This document shows, piece by piece, positions 16,904 through 25,531 of a stretch of 64,000 nucleotides of DNA (position 1 is its first letter; each line of letters starts with the position of its first letter). The position numbers were made by a program, and so were the translations under genes. The DNA is taken from assembly GCA_035567895.1 (NCBI GenBank), contig DATMPC010000060.1, positions 40,201 through 104,200 on the forward strand, in the 5' to 3' direction. The stretch is from Terriglobales bacterium (GTDB taxonomy: Bacteria; Acidobacteriota; Terriglobia; Terriglobales; Acidobacteriaceae). The notes under the pieces were generated by a model that saw only the letters and a program-made list of their open reading frames with translations, was not told where the DNA came from and searched no databases.

Positions 16904-19126
16904 GTGCCAGCCACCAACCCCAAACCAGTCGAGCGCAAGGCCCTCATCATAGGCCTTGGCATAGCTATCTTCGTCCTCTTTCTAGTGCTCGCCTCGCAGC
17001 AGGCGTTCAATCTGACCTTCCTGAACCCCGGCGGAGCGCAGCAGACCGTTCTCCTCACGGCACTCTCCGCCCTTGTCTTTCTGCTGTTCGTCGCGCTCAC
17101 GTTCGTGTTGCTGCGCAATCTACTCAAGCTACTGGCAGAGCGCCGCGTTGGCGTCCTCGGCTCCAAGTTCCGGACGAAGATGGTTTTCGGAGCGCTGCTG
17201 ATGTCGTTTACGCCGGCGCTCTTTATGTTCTTGTTCACTTATCTTCTGACCAACCGGTCAATCGATCGTTGGTTCTCGCGTCCGGTACAGAACCTGCGTG
17301 AAGGCTCGGAGCAAGTCGCAGCGCTGCTCGTTGACTATGCAAACGCGAATGCCCAAGCCGAAGCAAAGGCTTTGGCAGCCAATTCCCGCATTCAGCGAGC
17401 TTTCGAGGTCGGTGATTTTGCCGCAGTTAATTCCGTACTCCACGAGGAAGAACCAGCCCTGCAAGACGGCTTTGCCCTTGCGTTGCACGGACATGTACCG
17501 GTGGCTTCAATTAATCTCCCTACGGAGTGGGAAAAAATTGGGCCGCCCCTTGCCGAAGCGGTTGCAGCGAGTCGCCGGTTTGCCTGGGGGAATTCGATTT
17601 ACGCGGTTGCACAAAGCGGTGCGGGAAGAAACGGCGCAATCATCGTGGCGATTCCCCTGCCGGCGAGCTTCGATGCCACGATGCAGCAAATTGCTGAAAG
17701 CCAGCGCAACTATCAGGAACTCGCCACTGCGGGAAAAGCGGTACGCCGTGCATACATCCTCCTGCTTCTCCTGATTACCGCGCTCGTGCTGTTTGCCGCT
17801 ACGTGGCTTTCATTGTTTATTTCCAAACTGGTAACTCGACCTGTTGCTGCTCTTGCCGAAGCGACTCAGGAGCTCTCACAAGGACACTTCTCTTATCGCG
17901 TAGCGGTAGCTGCCGCGGACGAACTCGGAGAGTTGGTAGCCTCCTTTAATCGCATGGCCGCCGACTTGGAAGAGAGTCGCACAAAGATCGAGCAATCCTC
18001 GCGCGAACTCGAGAAGGCAAATGCGAACATTGAACACCGACGCCGTCAGACCGAAATCATCCTCGAGAACATTCCCACCGGCGTGCTTTCTTTGGACGGC
18101 TCGGGAAGGGTTCGCCACGCGAATCCCGCATTTGTTCGCCTACTGAAGTTCCGCGATCAATCTTCCGCGAATGCTTCCTCGGAAAATTTCGAAGGCGCTT
18201 CCTTACGGGACATCTTTGGCCCCGAGATCGCAACGCAGATGGTTCACCTGATGCGCAAGGCTGACCGGATGGGGACGACCACGAGCCAGTTTGAGCTGCA
18301 GTCGGGCGGCGGCAGACTCAACGTTGCGATAACCGTCGCATCCATGCGCTTCGACCGCCAACGGCTCGGTTATGTAATGGTGTTCGAAGACTTCACAGAA
18401 TTGTTGCGCGCGCAAAAACAGGCCGCCTGGCGCGAAGTAGCGAGGCGCGTGGCGCACGAGATCAAGAATCCACTTACGCCCATCGCGCTCTCGGCAGATC
18501 GCATTCGCCGGCATCTAGAGCGTGGGACTCCTCCGGACAAGAATTCTATGGCGGTAATGTCAGGCTGCGCCGACACAATCACGAATGCGGTAGAAACCGT
18601 TCGTCAACTGGTCGATGAATTCTCCACGCTCGCCCGATTTCCGACGGCGCAACCTCGTCCCAGCGAAATCAACGCAATCATCGAAAGCGCCTTGCAACTA
18701 TTCAGTGGGCGCCTCGATGGAGTGACAATTCGGACTCATCTCGCTCCAGAGTTGCCGGTCGTCCTGGCCGATCCCGAGGCCATGAAGCGGGCCATTGCCA
18801 ATCTCATTGACAACGCGGCTGAAGCTCTTCACGATTCGCTCGTTCGCGAGATCTATATTTCCACATCCCTTGTAGAAAGCCGTGACTCAGTAGAGGTCGT
18901 AATCGCGGACACCGGCCACGGAATCACCGACGATGTGAAAGAACGGCTGTTCCTGCCCTATGTCTCAAGCAAGAAAAGAGGCACAGGCCTGGGACTGTCG
19001 ATTGTGAGCCGCATCATGCAAGAGCACAACGGCTCGATCCGCATCGAAGAGAATCACCCAGTAGGCGCTCGTTTCATTTTGGAACTGCCTATGGCAGTGG
19101 AGGCTGCGACCCCCGTGAGTTCATGA
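16904..19126 (+). CDS. NtrY-like sensor histidine kinase
   Basis: A 740-residue membrane kinase starting at GTG 16904. Four membrane helices are visible: three in the first ~120 residues and one near 285-307. An extracytoplasmic loop of about 150 residues lies between the third and fourth. A HAMP domain (about 308-362, SKLVTRPVAALAEATQELSQG), a coiled coil and a PAS domain follow (about 375-500, ILENIPTGVLSLDGSGRVRH). The HisKA motif is VAHEIKNPLTPIALSADRIR with phospho-acceptor His518. The ATPase domain has NLIDNAAEAL, DTGHGI and GTGLGLSIV. This architecture matches NtrY. The cognate regulator gene follows after a 310-base repeat-filled gap. The signal sensed is unknown. Confidence 0.9.
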   Translation: MPATNPKPVERKALIIGLGIAIFVLFLVLASQQAFNLTFLNPGGAQQTVLLTALSALVFLLFVALTFVLLRNLLKLLAERRVGVLGSKFRTKMVFGALLMSFTPALFMFLFTYLLTNRSIDRWFSRPVQNLREGSEQVAALLVDYANANAQAEAKALAANSRIQRAFEVGDFAAVNSVLHEEEPALQDGFALALHGHVPVASINLPTEWEKIGPPLAEAVAASRRFAWGNSIYAVAQSGAGRNGAIIVAIPLPASFDATMQQIAESQRNYQELATAGKAVRRAYILLLLLITALVLFAATWLSLFISKLVTRPVAALAEATQELSQGHFSYRVAVAAADELGELVASFNRMAADLEESRTKIEQSSRELEKANANIEHRRRQTEIILENIPTGVLSLDGSGRVRHANPAFVRLLKFRDQSSANASSENFEGASLRDIFGPEIATQMVHLMRKADRMGTTTSQFELQSGGGRLNVAITVASMRFDRQRLGYVMVFEDFTELLRAQKQAAWREVARRVAHEIKNPLTPIALSADRIRRHLERGTPPDKNSMAVMSGCADTITNAVETVRQLVDEFSTLARFPTAQPRPSEINAIIESALQLFSGRLDGVTIRTHLAPELPVVLADPEAMKRAIANLIDNAAEALHDSLVREIYISTSLVESRDSVEVVIADTGHGITDDVKERLFLPYVSSKKRGTGLGLSIVSRIMQEHNGSIRIEENHPVGARFILELPMAVEAATPVSS

Positions 19127-19132
19127 GCCTTA

Positions 19133-19417
19133 TGGAAGTCAAAGACTCGAACACGGATTGAACGGATTTGACGGATCGGACGGATACATTTTCCCGGGGA
19201 GTGCGGAATGAAGCATGAAGACCTAACCGAGAAGTTGATCGGAATTCACTACACTCTGGAAAACGAGTTCGGTCACTGATTTCTTGAGAGCAGTTATCGC
19301 CGAGGGTATAGAGAATTAGTACAAGACCCAGGGTGCATCCGCTGCAGCAGGTTAGCCAGCAATTGGTTCATCCGTCCGATCCGTTAAATCCGTTTAATCC
19401 GTGTTCTGCTTTTCCAC
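19133..19417. repeat. ACGGAT-family inverted pair enclosing a gene remnant
   Basis: Left arm 19149-19190 (GAACACGGATTGAACGGATT...GGATCGGACGGATA) and right arm 19368-19417 (TCATCCGTCCGATCCGTTAA...AATCCGTGTTCTGC) are near reverse complements. They belong to the same family as 16661-16848. The space between them holds the GxxExxY remnant, so this copy resembles an element with cargo. Confidence 0.9.
19208..19324 (+). pseudogene. GxxExxY-family protein remnant
   Basis: The frame reads MKHEDLTEKLIGIHYTLENE, then FGH, a TGA stop (19277-19279), and FLESSYRRGYRELVQ in the same frame. Intact GxxExxY proteins have an N-terminus of the type [29 protein letters not shown]. The alignment places the stop at the first Gly of the name-giving G-x-x-E-x-x-Y motif, as would arise from GGA to TGA. 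After about residue 39 the similarity fades. The remnant is 5' only and enclosed by an inverted repeat pair. GxxExxY proteins have no established function. Confidence 0.65.
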
Positions 19418-19438
19418 CTGTAAAATCCTTCCTTACCC

Positions 19439-20794
19439 ATGAACTCTATTCTTGTAGTCGATGACGAAGCCGACATTCGCAAATCGTTGCGCGGCGCATT
19501 GGAAGACGAAGGCTTCAAGGTCGACACGGCTGAGAGCGGCGAAGCATGTCTGGAGACGCTGAAGGCGCGTTCTTACGATGTCGTTCTTCTGGATATCTGG
19601 CTGCCGGGAATCGACGGCCTGGACACGCTCGAAAGAATCAAAGAACACGAGGATCCGCCAGAAGTCATCATCATCTCGGGGCACGGCACGATTGAAACCG
19701 CCGTTCGAGCCACCAAGCTCGGAGCCTTCGATTTTTTGGAGAAGCCGCTCTCGCTGGAGCGGATGCTGATCCTGATTAAGAACGCAATGGAGGCGCGGAA
19801 GCTGCGCGGTGAAAACCGCGAATTCCGCAAGCAGCTCGAAGCCAAGAGTGTCATCGTCGGCGAGAGCGTTCCTACGAAGGCTTTGCGCCAACAGATTGGA
19901 TTGATGGCGCCAACCAATGGGCGCGTCTTGATCTACGGCGAGTCCGGAACGGGAAAAGAACTGGTCGCGCGCGCCATTCACAACCAGAGTCTGCGTCGCG
20001 ATAACGTATTTACCGAAGTAAACTGTGCAGCGATTCCTGAAGACTTCATCGAGCCGGAACTGTTCGGATACCGAAATTCGGCGGTCTCAGGCGAGGCTGC
20101 CGAGAAGATCGGGACGTTTGAACGCGCCGACGGCGGAACGCTGTTCCTCGACGAAGTTGGCGACATGAGCCTGAAGACTCAGTCAAAAGTTCTGCGCACT
20201 CTCGATGAACAGCGCTTCACCCCGGTAGGCGCCGCCGATCCCATCACCGTGGACGTGCGCGTAATCGCTTCAACCAACAAGAACCTCGAAGAGGAGATCG
20301 CCAGCGGTAACTTTCGCGAAGACCTCTTCTATCGTTTGAACGTTATTCCGTTCTATGTACCTCCGTTGCGAGAGCGCATCGAAGATGTTCCCCTTTTGGC
20401 AAAACACTTCATCAGGGAATTCTCCTCACGTTATAGCCGGCGTACGAGAGAGATTACCGACGACGCAACCGAAGCGCTCATGAAGTACTCCTGGCCGGGT
20501 AACGTCCGCGAGTTGCGGAACGTAATCGAACGCATCGTAATTATGAATCCCGGAGCAACAAAGCTGGAGCGCAAGCACCTCCCGCCGCTCGTTTATCGCG
20601 ACGGATCGCGCCGTAGCTCGACTCCAGAATTCTCGTCGTTACAGCAGGCGCGCGCGGCCTACGAGCGCGATTACATTCTGAAGAAGCTGGACGAAAGCAA
20701 AGGCAACATCAGTCGTGCCGCCGAGATTCTCGGTCTCGAGCGCAGCCACTTGTATCGAAAGATGAAGGCGCTGGGGATTTCAGTGAAGGAATAA
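19439..20794 (+). CDS. NtrX-like response regulator, AAA+ with altered GAFTGA
   Basis: A 451-residue regulator. The receiver domain (1-120) has VVDDE and phospho-acceptor Asp52 in LLDIWLPG. The AAA+ domain (about 138-370) has Walker A GESGTGKE (167-174) and Walker B LFLDEVGDM (235-243). The C-terminal Fis-type helix-turn-helix is GNISRAAEILGLERSHLYRK. The loop that contacts sigma-54, normally LFG-x-x-x-GAFTGA, reads LFGYRNSAVSGE (208-219), so the key Phe-Thr and final Ala are lost. NtrX proteins of several lineages also lack this loop and may not activate sigma-54 promoters. The gene follows the NtrY-like kinase, supporting an NtrY/NtrX-type pair. Confidence 0.9.
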   Translation: MNSILVVDDEADIRKSLRGALEDEGFKVDTAESGEACLETLKARSYDVVLLDIWLPGIDGLDTLERIKEHEDPPEVIIISGHGTIETAVRATKLGAFDFLEKPLSLERMLILIKNAMEARKLRGENREFRKQLEAKSVIVGESVPTKALRQQIGLMAPTNGRVLIYGESGTGKELVARAIHNQSLRRDNVFTEVNCAAIPEDFIEPELFGYRNSAVSGEAAEKIGTFERADGGTLFLDEVGDMSLKTQSKVLRTLDEQRFTPVGAADPITVDVRVIASTNKNLEEEIASGNFREDLFYRLNVIPFYVPPLRERIEDVPLLAKHFIREFSSRYSRRTREITDDATEALMKYSWPGNVRELRNVIERIVIMNPGATKLERKHLPPLVYRDGSRRSSTPEFSSLQQARAAYERDYILKKLDESKGNISRAAEILGLERSHLYRKMKALGISVKE

Positions 20795-20796
20795 AG

Positions 20797-20822
20797 TAGA
20801 TACGCAGCATGCTGCGTATCTA
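20797..20822. repeat. GCAGCATGCTGC-family perfect palindrome
   Basis: TAGATACGCAGCATGCTGCG followed by TATCTA is a perfect 26-base palindrome 2 bases after the stop codon of the NtrX-like gene. It could act as a hairpin at the transcript end, but without a U-tract. Confidence 0.85.
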
Positions 20823-20892
20823 TTGATGCCGCTGCGGCTTTCTTCTCATTCGTTTGTTGGTCCCGAAAAAGGAACTGAGCCATTTGAGCTGC

Positions 20893-21510
20893 TCAGTGAG
20901 ACTTCCATTGATAGGCGCCCTCCTGCTGCAATCCAAGATGCGCCAACACCCGACAAGCAAACTGCCGAGCCATCTCCTCTAGCGATTGAGGCAGATTGTA
21001 AAAAGTGGGAATGAGTGGATACACGGTAGCGCCAGCATCGGCAGCCCGATACATATTCCTGATATGGATCTTGTTCAGCGGCGTCTCGCGCACGCACAGC
21101 ACCAGAGGACGCGCCTCCTTGAGACAAACATCTGCCGCGCGTTCGATCAAATTTCCCGCTAGACCGTTGGCCACGCGCGCCAGCGTTCCCATGCTGCAGG
21201 GAAGAACGATCATTGCGTCGGTAGGATAAGAGCCACTAGCTACATTCGCGCCGATGTCACTATTGCCCTGTTGCTGTATCTTTCGGCTCCTTTCACCCAG
21301 TAGCTGGGCAACAAGATCATTGCGGCCGCGAATTTGGAGCTCCTCGGCAAAGACTCGAAGGGCATTGTCAGACGCGATGAAGTTAACAGTTGTAATTCGG
21401 GAATCAGCTTCCACGGCAGTGAGCAGCTCGCGCGTGAAGATCGCACCGCTTGCACCAGTTGCAGCAACCGTGAGGTTATGAGGAAGGTCCGGCATACCGG
21501 CTGGAGGCAT
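20893..21510 (-). CDS. ubiX: Flavin prenyltransferase UbiX
   Basis: A 205-residue UbiX/Pad1 family protein that joins dimethylallyl phosphate to FMN to make the prenyl-FMN cofactor of UbiD-type decarboxylases. The fold signature is LTVAATGASGAIFTRELL near residues 13-30, then SYPTDAMIVLPCSMGTLARVA and LVLCVRETPLNKIHIRNM, including the conserved RE-x-PL. No ubiD gene is in the window. Two starts are possible (ATG 21510 or 21495); neither has a good Shine-Dalgarno sequence, so I give the longer form. Confidence 0.95.
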   Translation of the reverse strand: MPPAGMPDLPHNLTVAATGASGAIFTRELLTAVEADSRITTVNFIASDNALRVFAEELQIRGRNDLVAQLLGERSRKIQQQGNSDIGANVASGSYPTDAMIVLPCSMGTLARVANGLAGNLIERAADVCLKEARPLVLCVRETPLNKIHIRNMYRAADAGATVYPLIPTFYNLPQSLEEMARQFACRVLAHLGLQQEGAYQWKSH

Positions 21511-21545
21511 TCAAAATAGCAGATCGCATTCGAACAAGCGCGACT

Positions 21546-22883
21546 CTAGCTGCTTCCTTTCGCGGTTTTCTCTGTGTCTCCGTGTCTCCGTGGTGAAAAA
21601 ACCCGCTTGAAGATTCCATCCACGTTGCCAAGCTGACGCTTCAAATCGAACGCACTCTCCAATTGTTGTTCGGAGAGTTTGCCGCGAATTTCAGGATCGC
21701 CGCGCACAGCATCGCGAAAATTGTCGCCATTCTTCCAGGCTTCCATCGCATGCTTCTGCACTAAACGGTACGCGTCTTCGCGTGACATGCCAACTTCAGC
21801 GAGATCGAGCAGCAGTTGCCCGCTAAAGATCAAACCACCGCTACTTTCGAGGTTCTTGAGCATGCGGTCCGGATAAACCAGCAAAGTGTCTATCAAATGC
21901 GTGGTCTTGTGGAGCAGATAATCGACAAGAATCGTCGAATCGGGAAGGATAATGCGCTCGACCGACGAGTGTGAGATGTCGCGCTCATGCCATAGCGGCA
22001 CATTTTCCAGCGCGGCTTGAGCATTCGAGCGAACGACGCGCGCGAGTCCACTGATCTGCTCGCACGTAATCGGATTGCGTTTGTGCGGCATCGCCGACGA
22101 ACCCTTCTGCTTTTCGCTGAAGTATTCTTCCGCCTCGCGCACTTCGGTACGCTGCAGGTGGCGTATCTCGACCGCAATCTTGTCCAGAGTGCTCGCAATT
22201 ACCGCCAGAGTGGCGACGAAGAACGCATGCCGGTCGCGCTGAATTACCTGGCTGGAGATTGCAGCGACCTTTAATCCCAGCCGCGCGCAGATTGTTTCCT
22301 CCAATTCGGGAGTCAAATGCGCCAGAGTTCCCACCGCGCCGGATATCTTTCCGACACGCATGTCCTCAGCCGCGTGATCAAAACGCTCGATGTTCCGCTC
22401 GATCTCCGAAAACCAGTTGGCTAATTTCAGGCCAAACGTAGTTGGCTCGGCATGGACGCCGTGCGTTCTTCCAATGGTTGGAGTGTTCTGAAACTCAAAC
22501 GCGCGCCGCTTGAGGACGGTCTTGAGGGCCTCGAGATCGTTACGAATAATGAGAAAAGCATCGTGGATCTGCAGCGCCTGCGCTGTATCGACAACGTCAT
22601 TCGAGGTGAGACCGAAATGCAACCAGCGGGATTCAGGACCTACCTTTTCCGCCACCGCCGTGGTGAACGCAATCACATCATGCTTCACCTCGGCTTCGAT
22701 TGCGCGAATCCGCGACAGGTCGAAGTCGCCGCGATCCCGAATGGCTTTCGCGGCCGATTGCGGCACCATACCGGCCTCGGCAAGGGTCTCAGTGGCCGCA
22801 ATTTCGACCTTTAACCAGGCGCGAAAACGGTTTTCTTCGCTCCAAATGCGCCCCATTTCGGGTCGCGTGTACCTTGCAATCAA
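21546..22883 (-). CDS. purB: Adenylosuccinate lyase, C-terminus encoded by a repeat
   Basis: A 445-residue fumarase/aspartase-superfamily enzyme of purine synthesis, releasing fumarate from SAICAR and adenylosuccinate. The signature SSAMPHKRNPITCEQ is near residues 264-278. The N-terminal IARYTRPEMG is typical; the start codon is TTG at 22883, with GGGGAC about 8 bases upstream and no better ATG. The domain ends near residue 428 (DGIFKRVF). The last ~17 residues, starting SPRRHGDTEKTA, are read from a dispersed CACGGAG repeat arm (21568-21600), so the original stop was probably overwritten. Confidence 0.96.
   Translation of the reverse strand: MIARYTRPEMGRIWSEENRFRAWLKVEIAATETLAEAGMVPQSAAKAIRDRGDFDLSRIRAIEAEVKHDVIAFTTAVAEKVGPESRWLHFGLTSNDVVDTAQALQIHDAFLIIRNDLEALKTVLKRRAFEFQNTPTIGRTHGVHAEPTTFGLKLANWFSEIERNIERFDHAAEDMRVGKISGAVGTLAHLTPELEETICARLGLKVAAISSQVIQRDRHAFFVATLAVIASTLDKIAVEIRHLQRTEVREAEEYFSEKQKGSSAMPHKRNPITCEQISGLARVVRSNAQAALENVPLWHERDISHSSVERIILPDSTILVDYLLHKTTHLIDTLLVYPDRMLKNLESSGGLIFSGQLLLDLAEVGMSREDAYRLVQKHAMEAWKNGDNFRDAVRGDPEIRGKLSEQQLESAFDLKRQLGNVDGIFKRVFSPRRHGDTEKTAKGSS
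21568..21600. repeat. CACGGAG-family repeat arm inside purB
   Basis: TCTCTGTGTCTCCGTGTCTC followed by CGTGGTGAAAAA matches the arms at 10807-11030 and 15385-15458. It lies within the 3' end of purB. I see no inverted partner nearby, so this is a single arm. Confidence 0.9.
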
Positions 22884-22965
22884 GTTTTTGTGTCCCCGAA
22901 ATGAGCTGGAAACGCCTCTTATCTGCCCTGAATACGACTAAAAGCATAGCGTAGAACTTCACCCT

Positions 22966-23031
22966 GTGACACAGCCGGCCTCGGCCGTGAGGGTGTGATG
23001 GCATGCAAACTACACAGGCGAGAGCGCCTGT
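22966..23031. repeat. CTCGGCCG element plus 7-bp hairpin
   Basis: ACACAGCCGGCCTCGGCCGT belongs to the GCCGCCCTCGGC-type family seen at 32153-32327. It is followed by a perfect hairpin ACAGGCG-AGAG-CGCCTGT (23014-23031). It lies between the OPT transporter stop and the purB start (both minus strand). There is no U-tract. Confidence 0.6.
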
Positions 23032-23046
23032 CCCAAGAGCAACGCG

Positions 23047-25287
23047 CTATTTCCTCTCCGGAACACGCTCGGCGCTCTCCAGCGGCTTGCGCGCGTAGTG
23101 ATACAGCGACCATCCGAGCACGAGAAAGGTAACGACAGCGACCACGTTCAAGGCAACGGGTCCAAAGCCCATGGCAGGCAAACGCGAGCTGATGTCCAGC
23201 GGGTTGGGTTTGTCTGCGCCGAATATGAGCTTTATCCCGATACCGGCGAGACCCATAATGCCGCCGGCAGCGATTAGGCCACTGGCAAACAAAGAGCCGG
23301 GGCTTACTTCGCTCTCAGCCGGTGTTTCTCCGGCGCGCTTGGCCGCGGAGTCAACCAGCCAACGCACTGCGCCGCCGGCAAAGATCGCGAGTGTGGTTCC
23401 GATCGAGAGGTACGCGCCGACAGCGAAGGCAAGCGAGCGAATTCCCAGAAGCTCGACAACTATGACCAGGAATACCCCGAGCATCACCAGTCCCCAAGGC
23501 AACTTGCGCGTGAGAATGCCGTTGATTACCGTCGACATTAGCTGCGCCTGGGGCGCAGGCGCCTTCTCGCTGCCAATGCCCTGAATCCATTGCACTTCAA
23601 TCTGTCCCGATTTGGGATTGTAGAGGTATTTGCCGCTAGCTATCTCGGTGGAATTAATCGAATTGAGTACATAGTAATCGTGGCCAGGGAGGGTCACGGC
23701 TTGTCCTTGCGCATCGCGGTAGCTGAAGCGATCGCGGGCGAAGGCGCGCTGCCCATTCGTTTCCTCAATGCTGACTCCCGGCGGCAGGTGACCGAGATCC
23801 ACCTGCTTTAGCAGCGGGCGAAACTCCTCAAGACCCTTGTTCATCCCAGTCAGCGTGTAACCGACGGCGAAGGTTGAGATCGTGACTCCAATCAGCAAGG
23901 CCGCCTGCTGCCACTTGGGAGTCGCTCCAATCAGATAGCCTGTTTTCAAGTCTTGCGAAGTATCACCGGCATTCGATGACGCGATGCACACGACTCCTCC
24001 GATGGTCAGCACAAGAGCGCCGAACGCGGGAGCTGTCCAGCCCAATGCCAGGAAGATCGCGGAGGTGGCCATGAGGGTTGCGATCGTCATTCCCGAAACA
24101 GGATTGGCTGAGCTGCCGATAAGGCCGGTAATCCGGGAAGAGACCGTAACGAACAGGAACCCAAAAATGACGACAAAGATTGAGGCAACGATGTTGGCTA
24201 AGAGCGAGGTCTGCGCGCCAGGGACAGGCTTAAATGTGAGGAACCCCCACATCATGATGATCAGCAGCACTGAGCCTCCGACGGTTACAGACAATGGCAA
24301 ATCGTCTTCTGTACGCAGGTTCGAGCGCTCACTCTTGTCTCCGCCCAGTTGCTTCATGCTGGTGCGCAGGGCAGACACGATCGTCGGCATCGTCTTCAGC
24401 AGGGTAATCAGTCCGGCGCAAGCCACAGCGCCGGCACCCATAGGTCGAACATAAGTGCGCCAAAGATCGGTCGGCGACATCTGCGAAATCGGCACTGTAC
24501 CGGGATAAATCGGAGTAGCCATTCCTGCGCCAAAGAAGTGGATCGCTGGCATCAACACAAGCCACGAGAACACGCCTCCGGCGAGCAGGACTCCGGCGAC
24601 TCGCGGCCCGATGATGTAGCCCACACCCATGTACTCGGAGGTCGTGTTCGCACGAATCGAAGCGCCGGCATATTGCTTAATGTCCCATGTCGGCGTGCTC
24701 GGCCAGGCCGAGAGCAGATTCTCATTTTGGAAAAAAGTGTAGAGCGCTCCCAGACCTAGTCCCCAGAAAACGCGGCCCGCGAAACTGCCACCTCGGTCTC
24801 CCGCGATGAGAACGTCCGCGCAGGCTGTTCCTTCGGGATAGGTGAGAGTGCCATGCTCCTTCACAATCAATTGGCGCCGCAACGGAATCATGAAGAACAC
24901 ACCGATGAGTCCGCCTACCAAGCTCAGCAGGAAGATGCGAGCGACCTCCAATTGAAATCCCAGAAAGATAAGGGCGGGTAAGGTGAAGATCACGCCGGAC
25001 GCAACGGATTGTCCAGCATTTCCAGTGGTCTGCACGATGTTGTTTTCGAGGATCGTGGCGCGGCCAAAGGCGCGCAGAATGCTGATCGAGAGTACCGCGA
25101 TGGGAATTGAGGCAGAAACTGTAAGGCCAGCACGGAGGCCAACGTAGACCGTAACACCGCCAAAAAGAATGCCGAAGATAGAGCCGAGAATCAGCGCACG
25201 CGGGGTGAACTCCTTGAGTTTCGCATCAGGAGGCACGTACGGTTCAAACTTCGCATCCGGGGTTTTGGGTTCAGTGATGGTAGCCAA
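23047..25287 (-). CDS. OPT family oligopeptide/metal-chelate transporter
   Basis: A 746-residue polytopic inner-membrane protein of the oligopeptide transporter family, with about 14-16 membrane helices. Typical features are the N-terminal EFTPRALILGSIFGILFGGV, TYPEGTACADVL near residue 150, and NPVSGMTIATLM near 395. A soluble loop of about 100 residues (near 495-590, with RFSYRDAQGQAVTLPGHDYY) interrupts the helices. Bacterial OPT proteins import small peptides or metal-siderophore-like chelates; the substrate here is not decidable. It stands alone, with purB downstream and thioredoxin upstream. Confidence 0.92.
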   Translation of the reverse strand: MATITEPKTPDAKFEPYVPPDAKLKEFTPRALILGSIFGILFGGVTVYVGLRAGLTVSASIPIAVLSISILRAFGRATILENNIVQTTGNAGQSVASGVIFTLPALIFLGFQLEVARIFLLSLVGGLIGVFFMIPLRRQLIVKEHGTLTYPEGTACADVLIAGDRGGSFAGRVFWGLGLGALYTFFQNENLLSAWPSTPTWDIKQYAGASIRANTTSEYMGVGYIIGPRVAGVLLAGGVFSWLVLMPAIHFFGAGMATPIYPGTVPISQMSPTDLWRTYVRPMGAGAVACAGLITLLKTMPTIVSALRTSMKQLGGDKSERSNLRTEDDLPLSVTVGGSVLLIIMMWGFLTFKPVPGAQTSLLANIVASIFVVIFGFLFVTVSSRITGLIGSSANPVSGMTIATLMATSAIFLALGWTAPAFGALVLTIGGVVCIASSNAGDTSQDLKTGYLIGATPKWQQAALLIGVTISTFAVGYTLTGMNKGLEEFRPLLKQVDLGHLPPGVSIEETNGQRAFARDRFSYRDAQGQAVTLPGHDYYVLNSINSTEIASGKYLYNPKSGQIEVQWIQGIGSEKAPAPQAQLMSTVINGILTRKLPWGLVMLGVFLVIVVELLGIRSLAFAVGAYLSIGTTLAIFAGGAVRWLVDSAAKRAGETPAESEVSPGSLFASGLIAAGGIMGLAGIGIKLIFGADKPNPLDISSRLPAMGFGPVALNVVAVVTFLVLGWSLYHYARKPLESAERVPERK

Positions 25288-25373
25288 AGCTCATCCTCCC
25301 GCGCGGAAGCTGGTACCGTGCTGTTCCGGCGACCGATGATTCTAAGGGGAAACGAGGAAAAGCAATAGTGGCA

Positions 25374-25395
25374 GTAGGGACGCAGCATGCTGCGG
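25374..25395. repeat. GCAGCATGCTGC-family copy
   Basis: GTAGGGACGCAGCATGCTGC followed by G carries the family core palindrome. The right flank (GGTGGG) is degenerate compared with the 20797 copy. Confidence 0.7.
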
Positions 25396-25465
25396 GTGGG
25401 CGGCACTTCTTCTGGATGGCGAACTTCGTTTGGATCTCTTAAAGCTGCTGTGTCTCTAAAACGAA

Positions 25466-25490
25466 AAGCGCGCCAGCAAACGGCGCGCTT
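25466..25490 (-). terminator. Intrinsic terminator after thioredoxin
   Basis: AAGCGCGCC-AGCAAAC-GGCGCGCTT is a perfect 9-bp stem with a 7-base loop. On the minus strand it is followed by TTCGTTTTAG, a short U-rich run. It sits 40 bases past the thioredoxin stop, in the right orientation. Confidence 0.75.
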
Positions 25491-25531
25491 TCTGAATAAG
25501 TCAATCTGAACTCACTAGCTAAGCAGCTCTC

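Noticed and set aside
16661..19417. CRISPR array from the GGAT-periodic arms
   Set aside because: The 7-10-base period is too short, there are no spacers of constant length, and no cas gene is present.
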